NCBI GenBank assembly: GCA_023428135.1
Contig: JAEYZG010000051.1
Coordinates: forward strand, 112,536-176,535
DNA from: Bacteroidota bacterium
GTDB lineage: Bacteria; Bacteroidota; Bacteroidia; Cytophagales; Cytophagaceae
Reading direction: 5' to 3'
Length of the DNA stretch: 64,000 bases
Made by a program: the position numbers and the translations under genes. The notes under the pieces were generated by a model. It was not told the origin of the DNA. It was given only the letters and a program-made list of their open reading frames with translations, and ran no database searches. The first letter of the stretch is position 1. Every line of letters starts with the position of its first letter. This document shows, in pieces, positions 9,301 to 18,141 of the stretch.

Positions 9301-11004
9301 TTAATTAGTGACAAATTTTATATCCTTTATGAATAATTGCAAAGATTTTTTACCATTAAATTCATTTTCGTAAATATGGTAACAAATATTAAATGGTTCT
9401 CCTTTTGAAACTCTTTTAAATGGTTCTACCATATTGAACCCAATTGCTTCAATGGTATTAAAACCGTCCTGGGAGATTCTTAGTTTCAGGTGCTGATCTT
9501 TCAGCAATTTCGCCGACCCATCGTCTCTGACATTTTCAGAAATAAATACAGGATCCATGTTCCCTGGTCCGAATGGTGCTAATTGTTTCAGAATGTTATA
9601 AAACTTCTGATTAATCTGAGACAACTCTATCTTAAGATCAACGTCCAGTTTTGGTATTAAATCCTCCTGACGTATATCGCAGGAAACAACCTGTTCAAAC
9701 CTTTCCTGGAAAGCTTTAATATTCTCAAGCTTCATGGTAAGTCCGGCGGCATAAGTATGTCCTCCAAACTGTTCAAGCAGATCCGAACATTTAGCTATTG
9801 CTTCATATACATCAAATCCGTCTACTGATCTTGCAGATCCGGTAGCCATACCATTGTTCTCTGTAAGGATAATGGTTGGTCTGTAAAACTTCTCAATGCA
9901 TCTGGAAGCCACAATACCTATAACTCCTTTATGCCAGTCATTTTTGAAAAGGACAGTTGATTTTGAGTCCAATGCCACTTCTTCCTGAATCATTCGAATC
10001 GCTTCATCGGTAATGTTCAGGTCAAAATCCTTCCTTACTTTATTCTTTTCATTTATCTTTTCAGCCAGAAGGTCCGCTTCATCCTGATCCTTGGCAATAA
10101 GCAGATGAACTGCATGTTTGGCATGTGCGATTCTTCCCGCTGCATTGATTCTGGGACCAATTCCGAAGACAATATTGTTAATTGTAAGTTCCTTTGATAC
10201 TCCTGATATATCAATGAGCGATTTCATCCCCGGACGTGGAGATTCATTCAGTACCTTTAAACCATGGTAGGTTAATATCCTGTTTTCACCGGTAATAGGT
10301 ACTATGTCAGATGCGATACTTACTGCAAGTAAGTCAAGAAAACTAAAGAGTAATTCCTCTTCAAGACCCAGGTCAATACATAGCGCCTGCATCAACTTAA
10401 AGCCAACACCACATCCTGACAGTTCTTTATATGGATAATCGCAGTCGACTCTTTTAGGGTCAAGGACTGCGCAGGCCATTGGAAGCGAATCACCTGGCTT
10501 ATGATGGTCGCATACTATAAAATCTATCCCCAATTCTGAGGCATAGGCTATTTCATTTAATGATTTGATGCCGCAGTCGAGACTGATAATGAGGGAAAAT
10601 CCATTTTCATGGGCCCAGTCTATACCTGTTTTTGAAATGCCGTAGCCTTCTTTGTATCTGTCAGGAATATAAAATTCAAGATTTTCATAGTAGTTGCTGA
10701 GAAAGCCATAGACAAGAGTTACAGAGGTAGTTCCATCTACATCATAATCACCGTAAATAAGAATTTTTTCTTCATTATCCATGGCTTCGCAAAGCCTTGC
10801 TACTGCGTTGTCCATATCTTTCATAAGATATGGATCATGGAGATTTTCAAGAGAAGGTCTGAAGAAATCTCTGGCTTCTTCAAATGTATTAATCTCTCTT
10901 TGAATCAGAAGAGAAGCTAGGGTAGCGTTGATATTAATCGCCTGAGATAATGACTCAATGTTTTGAGCCGGAGGAACATGTTTAAATACCCAACGCTTTT
11001 CCAT
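9301..11004 (-). CDS. recJ: single-stranded-DNA-specific exonuclease RecJ
   Basis: RecJ degrades single-stranded DNA 5'-3' in recombination and mismatch or base-excision repair. The frame is open to 11064, but the ATG at 11004 (MEKRWVFKHVPP) matches the family N-terminus and gives 567 residues, near the E. coli length. The DHH phosphoesterase motifs are intact: YGDYDVDGTTS (84-94), IISLDCG, and VCDHHKPG. The DHHA1 half has GIGPRINAAGRI and FGGHTYAAGL, followed by the OB-like C-terminal domain (LAPFGPGNMDP). It lies in a minus-strand run with lptB and GH3 downstream and the DUF2130 gene upstream. Confidence 0.95.
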   Translation of the reverse strand: MEKRWVFKHVPPAQNIESLSQAININATLASLLIQREINTFEEARDFFRPSLENLHDPYLMKDMDNAVARLCEAMDNEEKILIYGDYDVDGTTSVTLVYGFLSNYYENLEFYIPDRYKEGYGISKTGIDWAHENGFSLIISLDCGIKSLNEIAYASELGIDFIVCDHHKPGDSLPMACAVLDPKRVDCDYPYKELSGCGVGFKLMQALCIDLGLEEELLFSFLDLLAVSIASDIVPITGENRILTYHGLKVLNESPRPGMKSLIDISGVSKELTINNIVFGIGPRINAAGRIAHAKHAVHLLIAKDQDEADLLAEKINEKNKVRKDFDLNITDEAIRMIQEEVALDSKSTVLFKNDWHKGVIGIVASRCIEKFYRPTIILTENNGMATGSARSVDGFDVYEAIAKCSDLLEQFGGHTYAAGLTMKLENIKAFQERFEQVVSCDIRQEDLIPKLDVDLKIELSQINQKFYNILKQLAPFGPGNMDPVFISENVRDDGSAKLLKDQHLKLRISQDGFNTIEAIGFNMVEPFKRVSKGEPFNICYHIYENEFNGKKSLQLFIKDIKFVTN

Positions 11005-11094
11005 AAAGCATACAAAATATAAAAAAATAGCGACTTTTTTATAAAAAAGAGATGATACGGGCAAATATTCCAGGTTTATTTACCTGAAATGTCA

Positions 11095-12543
11095 TTAATC
11101 TCCTTCTTCCAGCAAGTCAGGAGTCTCAAGGTATTTAATATCTCCAACGGCTTTACCTGCTATTCCCTTTATGGAGCCATACATATCTACTGTATTATGA
11201 AGGACTTTCTCCAGTTGTTTTTCCCTTTCTTTCCAAAGTTTTTGGGTAACGAGTTTTTCTTTTGCAAGCGCTTCCTGCATCGAAGAAAAGCCTTCAACAA
11301 TAGCTTCCATCTGCTGTCTGAATTCATTTCCGGTGAGATAATCGTAAAGCATTTGCATTTTATCCCCCTTATTTTCCTGTGACAATTTAACTTCTGTCAA
11401 TTTGATAAGAGTATCTCTGAGAATCATTGCAACCCCTTTCACTTCATTGAAAGAGCAAACCCAAACGCCGTCCCGCAGACCAAACTTTTCCATATCCCTG
11501 GGCATAGTTTCTGTTACAAGGACAGCCAGATCCGCTTTTTGTCCGCGAAGGTCTCCTTTCAGTTTTTCAATCCAGCCATCGCTAAAAGCCTTGGTCCGCT
11601 TGCTTTCATATATAATTTTTCCACAGTCTTTTCCTGAAGAGTTTCTTACTGTTTGAATAACGTCAGCTCCTCTTACACCTTTACCTACTTCCTCTACCAG
11701 GTCAAAAGGAAAAACTTCTCTGAGCATTCCTTCAAGGACTACTTCCTGGGCTTCGCCTTGCAATTGCATAGATCCTTGCTCTGCCTTTCTTTTCATTTCA
11801 TCAATTTGCTTTCTCAAAGAATCCAGTTGCATATCTTTTTCTTTGATCTTCAGTTGATTGTTTTCATCCATCCTTTTGCGGATGTCCTCTTCCATATCCT
11901 TGGCCTTATTGAGAAATCTTTTCTCCATTTCCAGCTCTAGTTCTTCCTTTTTATCGTTCAGCTCCTTTTCTTTTTTTAGCAGCTCAAGTTCTTTGGTTTT
12001 CAGTTCCCGGTTCTCTTTCTTCCGCTCTTCAACTTCTTCTTGTAAACTCTTTAGTTGAAGTTCGAAGTCTTCTTTTACTTTACCTTTGAGCTGATCTTCC
12101 ATTTCTTTGGTTTTGCTCAAAAGTTTTTTCTCCAGCTCCAGCTCCAGCTCATCACTTTTCTCTTTCAGTTCTTTTTCTTTTTTCAAAAGATCGAGCTCCT
12201 TGGTTTTCAGCTCACGGTTTTCCTTTTTGCGTTCTTCGATTTCTTCCTGCATTGTTTTAAGCTGCATTTCAAAATCCTCTTTCACTTTGCCTTTGAGCTG
12301 TTCTTCTATTTTCTGTTTCTCCAGAATCAGTGTTTTTTTCAGCTGAACCTCCTGATCTTCTCTTTCCTTGATCAGTTTTGCCTGATAAGCACGGAGTTTA
12401 TTTTCCTTTTCAGCAAGCTCAGCTTCTTTTTGTTTCTGGATTATCTCAAAATCCTGTTTTAGTTTTTCCTCTATATGGCTGGCAAGCGCCTCTTCTACAT
12501 TGAAATGATGAGCGCATTTGGGGCAGGTAATTTTATTTTCCAC
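11095..12543 (-). CDS. DUF2130 protein: zinc-finger-like start, duplicated coiled coil, PD-(D/E)XK-like core
   Basis: A 482-residue protein with GTG start. It opens with a CPKC pair and HHF, resembling a zinc finger. Residues of roughly 30-260 are a highly charged coiled coil, within which a 69-residue block (from QLKGKVKEDFEMQLK) is repeated in tandem with about 85 percent identity. The C-terminal DUF2130 domain includes GADVIQ, GKIIYESKRTK and the stretch QKADLAVLVTETMP. A D...ExK arrangement like this is the hallmark of the PD-(D/E)XK nuclease fold, so a nuclease function is plausible, though unproven. The C-terminal tail is again helical. It is upstream of recJ on the same strand, which would suit a DNA-processing role (inference). 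Confidence 0.85.
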   Translation of the reverse strand: MENKITCPKCAHHFNVEEALASHIEEKLKQDFEIIQKQKEAELAEKENKLRAYQAKLIKEREDQEVQLKKTLILEKQKIEEQLKGKVKEDFEMQLKTMQEEIEERKKENRELKTKELDLLKKEKELKEKSDELELELEKKLLSKTKEMEDQLKGKVKEDFELQLKSLQEEVEERKKENRELKTKELELLKKEKELNDKKEELELEMEKRFLNKAKDMEEDIRKRMDENNQLKIKEKDMQLDSLRKQIDEMKRKAEQGSMQLQGEAQEVVLEGMLREVFPFDLVEEVGKGVRGADVIQTVRNSSGKDCGKIIYESKRTKAFSDGWIEKLKGDLRGQKADLAVLVTETMPRDMEKFGLRDGVWVCSFNEVKGVAMILRDTLIKLTEVKLSQENKGDKMQMLYDYLTGNEFRQQMEAIVEGFSSMQEALAKEKLVTQKLWKEREKQLEKVLHNTVDMYGSIKGIAGKAVGDIKYLETPDLLEEGD

Positions 12544-12793
12544 TAGAAAATTCTTGAAGTATTTTTAAAGATAATAAATATGTAGCTGAAGGCGAAAGGC
12601 AAAATGCTTAAAGTTTAAAATAGAGACTAATACGAAATGGCTTAATTACCATTGAGTTTACAAGGGTGCAGATTGAATGTAGTTTTACTATGTAGCAGAA
12701 AATTGTGGGAATAAAGGAGTTAAAAAAGGATTCTTGTAGAGATTCCAAGCATGGCGTCTCCCTTTCAATAGGTAGGGTCTTTTAATTTACCAG

Positions 12794-12820
12794 GAACAAT
12801 AAGTGGAAACATTATTGTTC
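12794..12820. repeat. 9-bp perfect inverted repeat
   Basis: GAACAATAA and TTATTGTTC are separated by 9 bases (GTGGAAACA). There is no T tract on either side, so it is not a typical terminator. It could be a protein-binding site or the remnant of a mobile element end. It belongs to no gene that I can identify. Confidence 0.4.
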
Positions 12821-12901
12821 GCAAAATTCCTCATCGCGTTTCATTGTCATAGCTTTTGCGACACCATGTATGGCTCTCTGTGCTTTAAAAATTTACAGAA
12901 A

Positions 12902-12931
12902 AAAAGGCTGACTCTTCCGAATCAGCCTTTT
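12902..12931 (-). terminator. intrinsic terminator of the SPOR-like gene
   Basis: The perfect arms AAAAGGCTGA and TCAGCCTTTT flank a 10-base loop. Read on the minus strand the stem is followed by a run of T residues, about 33 bases after the stop of the SPOR-like gene, so it is a typical Rho-independent terminator for that gene. Confidence 0.85.
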
Positions 12932-12963
12932 GCTGTATTTTATTTACTTGTTAAATGAAATTT

Positions 12964-13506
12964 TTATAATACCCCTTCAAGCACGTCTTTAATTGGTACT
13001 CTTTCGCCATTTTTATAAGGAACGATCCAGGCATCTTTCACTCCCATATCCCTGAGCGCCTTCTTAAATGTGTTTGCCTCCCAATAGTCGGCAAAGTTGC
13101 CTAGAGTGTATTTTTTTATTCCATCTTTATCTACTTCGCCACTGAAGTTTGGATTGTTGTCAAAATATTTTGACAGGTCTTTGTTTCTGAAAGAGCCCAC
13201 CTGTACTTTAAAAATAACACCAGGTACGGTTTTAGATTTAACATTTCCTGTACCTCCTGATTGAAGACTTTTTTTAAGTTGCTCTATTTCTGCATTTTTT
13301 GCATCCACCTCAGATTTTAAACTTGCAGTTTGCGAGACCTGAGCAGATAAAGCATCTTTTTCTTCGACAAGCTTTTTATACTCCATTGGAGTTAGAGATT
13401 TCAGTTTTTTAGCCCATTCTTTTTCAGTTTCCTTATCAGATTGGGCATATCCGGCAAAAACTGTCAGAAACATTAACAATCCGAACACATGAGCGCTCTT
13501 TTTCAT
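12964..13506 (-). CDS. secreted SPOR-like domain protein
   Basis: A 180-residue exported protein. The signal peptide is MKKSAHVFGLLMFLTVFAGYAQS, with cleavage likely after GYA or AQS; there is no lipobox. A short coiled coil (about 45-80, ending QLKKSLQSGGTG) precedes a C-terminal domain beginning GVIFKVQVGSFRNKDLSKYF and including KYTLGNFADYWEANTFKKALRDMG, the pattern of SPOR (peptidoglycan-binding) repeats, which have a beta-alpha-beta fold ending in an I(V)VPYKNGERV-like strand. Similar Bacteroidota proteins are often labelled Ezrin/radixin/moesin family because of the coiled coil. A role at the cell wall is inferred from the fold. Confidence 0.7.
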   Translation of the reverse strand: MKKSAHVFGLLMFLTVFAGYAQSDKETEKEWAKKLKSLTPMEYKKLVEEKDALSAQVSQTASLKSEVDAKNAEIEQLKKSLQSGGTGNVKSKTVPGVIFKVQVGSFRNKDLSKYFDNNPNFSGEVDKDGIKKYTLGNFADYWEANTFKKALRDMGVKDAWIVPYKNGERVPIKDVLEGVL

Positions 13507-13576
13507 GGTAGTAGCTATTTAATAATGTTTTTAGAGTATCCTGTTTTTTTAATTGCCGACAGGAAACCCTAAAATA

Positions 13577-14971
13577 TTATTTAAGGCTTCCTATCATGTC
13601 TTTTGCGTTTACCCAGCTTGTAAATTGCTCGTCAGTCAATAGTTGCAGTTCTATGGCTGCCTCTCTTAAGGTTTTGTTTTCTTTATGAGCTTTTTTGGCA
13701 ATTTTAGCTGCATTTTCGTAGCCGATATGTGTATTAAGAGCGGTTACCAGCATCAACGAATTTTCAAGATTTTTATTGATGAAAGGTAAGTTTGGCTCAA
13801 TACCGACTGCGCAATTTTTGTTGAAACTATCGGCAGCATCTCCGATTAGTTTTGCAGACATAAGCAAATTGAAGATAATTACGGGTTTGAAAACATTTAG
13901 TTCGAAATGTCCTTGCATTCCACCGACAGAAATTGCAGCATCATTTCCTATAACTTGTGCGCAAGCCATTGTAAGTGCTTCAGACTGAGTAGGATTGACC
14001 TTTCCAGGCATAATTGAAGAACCTGGCTCATTTTCAGGAATTAATAATTCTCCGATACCGCATCTTGGTCCTGAAGCAAGTAATCTGATATCATTTCCGA
14101 TTTTCATCAAGCTTACTGCAAGTTTTTTCAGCGCTCCTGAGGTACCTACTGCTGCATCGTGAGCAGCTAGAGCTTCAAATTTGTTAGGAGCGGTTTTGAA
14201 AGGATGACCTGCCAGTTGTGAAATTTTATTTGCTACAAGTTCAGAATATCCTGTAGGAGTATTTAGTCCTGTTCCTACAGCTGTTCCTCCTAATGCAAGC
14301 TCGGAAAGGTGATCCAGCGTAGATTGAAGGGTTTTAATGCCATGATCCAATTGAGCTACATAACCAGAAAATTCATTTCCAAGTGTAAGTGGAGTAGCAT
14401 CCATTAAGTGAGTACGACCTATTTTGACAATATCAGCAAACGCCTTTGCTTTAGCGTCAAGGGTATCTCTAAGAGACTTTACTTTAGGAATTGTTTCTTC
14501 AACGATCAGTTTATATGCTGCAATGGACATTGCAGTTGGGAAGGTATCATTAGAAGACTGGGATTTATTAACGTCATCGTTCGGGTGGATTTTTTTCTTT
14601 TCGTCTTCAAGTTTACCACCAAGAAGTACATGAGCTCTGTTTCCTATTACTTCATTCACATTCATGTTAGATTGGGTTCCTGAACCTGTCTGCCATACCA
14701 CCAAAGGAAACTGGTCATCAAGTTTTCCATCCAGAATCTCCTCACAAACTTTGCTGATTATCTCAGCTTTGTCCGCGGAAAGAACCCCAAGCTCAAGGTT
14801 GGTTTGCGCTGCAGCTTTCTTCAAAATAGCAAATGCTCTGATCACTTCAGTAGGCATAAGGTGTCCGCCGATGGTGAAGTTTTCTTTTGACCTTTGTGTT
14901 TGTGCTCCCCAATATTTGTCTGCCGGAACTTGTACCGGCCCCATAGTGTCTTTTTCAATCCTGAAGCTCAT
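13577..14971 (-). CDS. fumC: class II fumarate hydratase
   Basis: Fumarase C catalyses reversible hydration of fumarate to L-malate in the TCA cycle and is iron-independent. The 464-residue length matches the family. The lyase signature GSSIMPGKVNPTQ is present near residue 316, with the catalytic SGTQSNMNVNEV and the HPNDDVNKSQSSNDTFPTA stretch near the B site, and TGLNTPTGY. It starts at ATG 14971 and lies divergently from radA across a 168-base region with two inverted repeats. Confidence 0.97.
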   Translation of the reverse strand: MSFRIEKDTMGPVQVPADKYWGAQTQRSKENFTIGGHLMPTEVIRAFAILKKAAAQTNLELGVLSADKAEIISKVCEEILDGKLDDQFPLVVWQTGSGTQSNMNVNEVIGNRAHVLLGGKLEDEKKKIHPNDDVNKSQSSNDTFPTAMSIAAYKLIVEETIPKVKSLRDTLDAKAKAFADIVKIGRTHLMDATPLTLGNEFSGYVAQLDHGIKTLQSTLDHLSELALGGTAVGTGLNTPTGYSELVANKISQLAGHPFKTAPNKFEALAAHDAAVGTSGALKKLAVSLMKIGNDIRLLASGPRCGIGELLIPENEPGSSIMPGKVNPTQSEALTMACAQVIGNDAAISVGGMQGHFELNVFKPVIIFNLLMSAKLIGDAADSFNKNCAVGIEPNLPFINKNLENSLMLVTALNTHIGYENAAKIAKKAHKENKTLREAAIELQLLTDEQFTSWVNAKDMIGSLK

Positions 14972-15068
14972 AGAATATTTTGGTTTTTTATTAGTTACTG
15001 TATAGTGAACAATATTACAAAAAATATCAAAAGACCTCTAGCGGGATATTGCAATATTTAATGTCGGA

Positions 15069-15113
15069 TTTGGAATTTTTCCAAATTTTTCCACAATATG
15101 ATCATGTGTGGAA
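15069..15113. promoter_or_regulatory. two inverted repeats between fumC and radA
   Basis: TTTGGAA-TTT-TTCCAAA (15069-15085) and TTCCACA-N11-TGTGGAA (15089-15113) lie back to back in the divergent fumC/radA spacer. Either could be an operator for one or both genes. No regulator can be named from the sequence. Confidence 0.35.
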
Positions 15114-15120
15114 TAAGTGG

Positions 15121-15128
15121 TATCTTTG
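15121..15128 (+). promoter_or_regulatory. -7 element candidate for radA
   Basis: TATCTTTG matches the Bacteroidota -7 consensus TAnnTTTG exactly and lies 12 bases before the preferred radA ATG at 15140. No TTTG -33 box is at the usual distance. The position implies a very short leader and argues against the longer frame starting at 15098 or 15104 being translated. Confidence 0.45.
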
Positions 15129-15139
15129 TATATAAGATT

Positions 15140-16510
15140 ATGGCCAAAGTAAAATCCTCGTTTTTTTGTCAGAGTTGTGGAGCGCAGTCTGCCAAGTGGG
15201 TTGGTAAATGTCCTTCCTGCGGAGAATGGAATACCTATGTGGAAGAGCTCATTCAGAAAGAGGAAAAGCAATCCTGGAAGTCTTCCTCTTCTTCTATGAA
15301 GGTTGCCAATAAGCCCAAACCCATCAATGAAGTTGCTTATGATCAGGAAGAACGAATCTATACCAGTGACGGTGAATTAAACAGAGTATTGGGAGGAGGT
15401 ATTGTCCCTGGCTCTTTGGTTTTGATCGGTGGTGAACCGGGTATTGGCAAATCGACCCTCATGCTTCAGATTGCGTTAAGTCTTATTGAGCATAAGGTAT
15501 TGTATGTTTCAGGAGAGGAGAGTGAGCAACAAACAAAAATGCGTGCGGAAAGACTTGGTATAAAGTCCAATAACTGTTATGTGCTTACAGAAACATCAAC
15601 TCAGAATATCTTTAAACAGATTGAGATACTCGAACCCGATGTTCTGGTTGTAGATTCTATTCAAACTTTACATTCATCGTTTATAGACTCCAGTGCGGGA
15701 AGCATTTCTCAGGTTAGAGAATGTACTGCGGAGTTGTTGAAGTTTGCTAAAGAATCAGGGACTCCTGTTTTTCTAATAGGTCATATTACCAAGGAGGGAA
15801 CGATTGCCGGGCCTAAAATCCTGGAACATATGGTGGATACCGTTTTGCAGTTTGAAGGTGATCGCCATATGGCCTATAGAATCATGCGTACAACAAAGAA
15901 CCGTTTCGGATCTACTTCTGAGTTGGGTATTTATGAAATGTCAGGAGCTGGATTAAAGGAGGTCTCTAATCCTTCTCAGATATTGCTTTCACAGAGAGAT
16001 GAGGTTTTGAGCGGAATAACTATAGGTGCAACTCTGGAAGGGAATCGTCCTTTATTGATAGAAGTACAGTCTCTTGTAAGTCCGGCAACATATGGAACGC
16101 CTCAAAGAAGTTCTACCGGATTTGATGCGAAAAGATTAAACATGTTATTAGCTGTGCTTGAAAAAAGAGGTGGTCTCAGATTGGGCGCTCAGGATGTGTT
16201 TCTGAATATTGCGGGTGGAATAAAGATTGAAGATCCTGCAATAGATTTATCTGTGTGCGCATCCATCATCTCGTCGTTTAAAGATCTCGCTATTCCGCAA
16301 ACAGTTTGTTTTGCTGGTGAAGTAGGTCTGGGTGGGGAAATAAGAGCGGTAAACAGAATCGAACAAAGGATTTCTGAAGCTGAAAAATTAGGCTTCAAAG
16401 ATATATTTATTTCAAAGTATAATAAAAAGGGGCTCGATACGGCAAAGTTCAAAGTTAATATTCATGCTGCTGCTAGGCTTGATGAGGTATTTGACTCTTT
16501 AATGAATTAG
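15140..16510 (+). CDS. radA: DNA repair protein RadA
   Basis: RadA (Sms) is a RecA-like ATPase and branch-migration helicase in recombinational repair. Of the open frame from 15098, the ATG at 15140 (MAKVKSSFFCQSCG) matches the family start and gives 456 residues. The N-terminal C4 zinc finger (CQSCG...CPSCG) is followed by Walker A GGEPGIGKST, the RadA-specific KNRFGS motif, and a C-terminal Lon-protease-like domain (VFLNIAGGIKIEDPAIDL, then GEVGLGGEIRAV). All functional motifs look intact. Confidence 0.96.
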   Translation: MAKVKSSFFCQSCGAQSAKWVGKCPSCGEWNTYVEELIQKEEKQSWKSSSSSMKVANKPKPINEVAYDQEERIYTSDGELNRVLGGGIVPGSLVLIGGEPGIGKSTLMLQIALSLIEHKVLYVSGEESEQQTKMRAERLGIKSNNCYVLTETSTQNIFKQIEILEPDVLVVDSIQTLHSSFIDSSAGSISQVRECTAELLKFAKESGTPVFLIGHITKEGTIAGPKILEHMVDTVLQFEGDRHMAYRIMRTTKNRFGSTSELGIYEMSGAGLKEVSNPSQILLSQRDEVLSGITIGATLEGNRPLLIEVQSLVSPATYGTPQRSSTGFDAKRLNMLLAVLEKRGGLRLGAQDVFLNIAGGIKIEDPAIDLSVCASIISSFKDLAIPQTVCFAGEVGLGGEIRAVNRIEQRISEAEKLGFKDIFISKYNKKGLDTAKFKVNIHAAARLDEVFDSLMN

Positions 16511-16539
16511 CAACATGGAGAAATTAAACACTTGGATAT

Positions 16540-17586
16540 TTAACGAATTGTAGTCGGGAAAACTTGAGGATAGCTTATGTTGGAATCCTTTTGCAATTGA
16601 TTGAAATAGGCTTGCATCAATTTTATATAAGTGTGCATTTGAATTTCTATCTGTACTTTGTGTTCTGTATCTTTTTCTCTTATCCACTGGACTGCCATGA
16701 CTTTAGCCCTGACTCCAGCTTTATAATACTTGTAGAATAAAAAAAGCAAGTATTCTTCAGGGCTTCTTATTGCAGGATTGAATTCATTATAATATTCAAG
16801 TACCAATGCTCCGAAGTCCTTCCTGCCAAACCTGTCGAAATCCATGGAAAGAAAGGCAAGCTCTTCCATTACATCTATTTGCCTTAAAGAATCACTAAAT
16901 TCTATACAGTCAAACAATATAGGTTTATCGAGAAGAAAGATGTTTCCGGTATGGAGATCGCCATGGCAATCCCTGATAAATCCCTGATGCATCCGGGATT
17001 CAAGAAATTCTTTAAAGTGCTGGATAAACTGAAGGCAATAGCTTGTACTTATATCAATATAGTCTTTACTGACCGGATCAATTTTATTAAATATTTCTGA
17101 ATAGTTGAGAATGTCTTTGGTTTTATCTTTAATCAGGCCGCTTTGATTATTTATGATTAAAGGCTTTGATGAAAGATGAAATTCTGCAATAATTTTAGCG
17201 ATATTGCGAATATCACTTTCTGCTATCTCATTTTTTAAAAGAAGGTTGTTTAACTCTTTTCCTTCAGGAAGTCTTCTCATTTCCACTGCATAATCAATGA
17301 TCGCACCGTTTCCTTCTCCTATTTGGAAGTATCCATTGTGTATTCTTACAGGATGAACATTGATGTAGATATCTGATGAGAACCTTTGGTTTAATAAAAG
17401 CTCCTTTTCACAATAGAATTTTCGATTTTCTAAAGATGTAAAATTTAGGAATGAAGTTTCAACAGGCCTTTTGATTTTAAATGCCTTGTTCTCTGAAAAA
17501 AGAATCCAGGAAATGGAAGTTTCGGTAACAGACAGTGGTCTGGAATGATCAGGGAAAATTATTCTTTCTAATTGTTCCTTTTCCAT
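16540..17586 (-). CDS. aminoglycoside phosphotransferase-like kinase (COG2187 type)
   Basis: A 348-residue protein kinase-like phosphotransferase. The N-lobe contains ISWILFSENKAFKIKRPVETSFLNF, the HGDLHTGNIFLLD catalytic loop is near residue 215, and LFDCIEFSDSLRQIDVMEELAFL holds the metal-binding aspartate. In many bacteria this domain is the N-terminal half of a single protein whose C-terminal half is a small P-loop kinase. Here that partner is the separate gene upstream (17594-18088), 7 bases away. The natural substrate is unknown; resistance to aminoglycosides is not implied. It converges with radA. Confidence 0.8.
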   Translation of the reverse strand: MEKEQLERIIFPDHSRPLSVTETSISWILFSENKAFKIKRPVETSFLNFTSLENRKFYCEKELLLNQRFSSDIYINVHPVRIHNGYFQIGEGNGAIIDYAVEMRRLPEGKELNNLLLKNEIAESDIRNIAKIIAEFHLSSKPLIINNQSGLIKDKTKDILNYSEIFNKIDPVSKDYIDISTSYCLQFIQHFKEFLESRMHQGFIRDCHGDLHTGNIFLLDKPILFDCIEFSDSLRQIDVMEELAFLSMDFDRFGRKDFGALVLEYYNEFNPAIRSPEEYLLFLFYKYYKAGVRAKVMAVQWIREKDTEHKVQIEIQMHTYIKLMQAYFNQLQKDSNISYPQVFPTTIR

Positions 17587-17593
17587 AGAATGA

Positions 17594-18088
17594 TCAATTT
17601 GTATTTAAGTATGCAACTGCTTTGATAAGCATTAGGTTAATATCAATCTTTGAAGAGTCAAGTTCCAGGAATTCAGTCTCGGGCAATTCAAATTGTTCTT
17701 TCATTTTCAGATATACTGAGTAATCAGCATCGCTGAACGTTCTTTTGGATGAGACTCTATATTTTATATCCTCTTCACTAGCACTTATAGTTATAATTTT
17801 GCAATTGGTTTTATACTGAATACATTCTTTGCAAAATGATTTTCTTAATTCATCTTTGAAAAAAGTGGCGTCCAGAACGACATCTTTTTTTTCAGATAAT
17901 AATGCGTTCATCCGTATTTTCATCTCCGCGTAAACTGCTTTCTTCTCCTCTTCGCTATATGTGGGATTCTGAAACAGTTCCTTCCTTATAATATCACTTG
18001 ATAAATATTCGGCATTGATGAGTTTAGCTAATTTTTCTGCAAAAAAAGATTTACCGGAACCTGGAAGACCGGAAACAATTATGACCAT
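17594..18088 (-). CDS. P-loop AAA/gluconate-kinase-like ATPase
   Basis: A 164-residue nucleotide-binding protein starting MVIIVSGLPGSGKSFFAEKL (Walker A at 7-14) with LLSEKKDVVLDATFFKDELR as the Walker B region, typical of the small zeta-toxin/gluconate-kinase-like ATPases (COG0645). It precedes the COG2187 kinase on the same strand with a 7-base gap. The two usually occur as one fused polypeptide in proteobacteria, so they probably act together on one substrate (inference). It starts at ATG 18088. The substrate is unknown. Confidence 0.78.
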   Translation of the reverse strand: MVIIVSGLPGSGKSFFAEKLAKLINAEYLSSDIIRKELFQNPTYSEEEKKAVYAEMKIRMNALLSEKKDVVLDATFFKDELRKSFCKECIQYKTNCKIITISASEEDIKYRVSSKRTFSDADYSVYLKMKEQFELPETEFLELDSSKIDINLMLIKAVAYLNTN

Positions 18089-18141
18089 GAAAATTAAACA
18101 GAGAATCTGTTAAAAGGTTGAGAAAGGTAAGTGGGGAAAAG

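Larger units (their letters stand above)
12544..12963. other. intergenic spacer with degenerate repeat and hairpins
   Basis: No ORF with coding character is present. The spacer contains a degenerate copy of a GAGA...GGCGTCTC palindromic repeat at about 12734-12762 (a better copy is at 33639-33657), a perfect 9-bp inverted repeat at 12794-12820, and the terminator of the SPOR-like gene at 12902-12931. Confidence 0.6.

Noticed and set aside
11653..12462. Several long plus-strand frames opposite the DUF2130 gene (for example 12055-12462)
   Set aside because: They are Phe/Ser/Leu-rich antisense translations of the Glu/Lys-rich coiled coil, a typical shadow pattern.
15098..15139. MCGISGIFVY ahead of RadA resembles the start of asparagine synthetase or other Ntn glutamine amidotransferases
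   Set aside because: Only about ten residues, in frame with radA, and the region contains the radA -7 box TATCTTTG; no amidotransferase sequence follows. Chance similarity.
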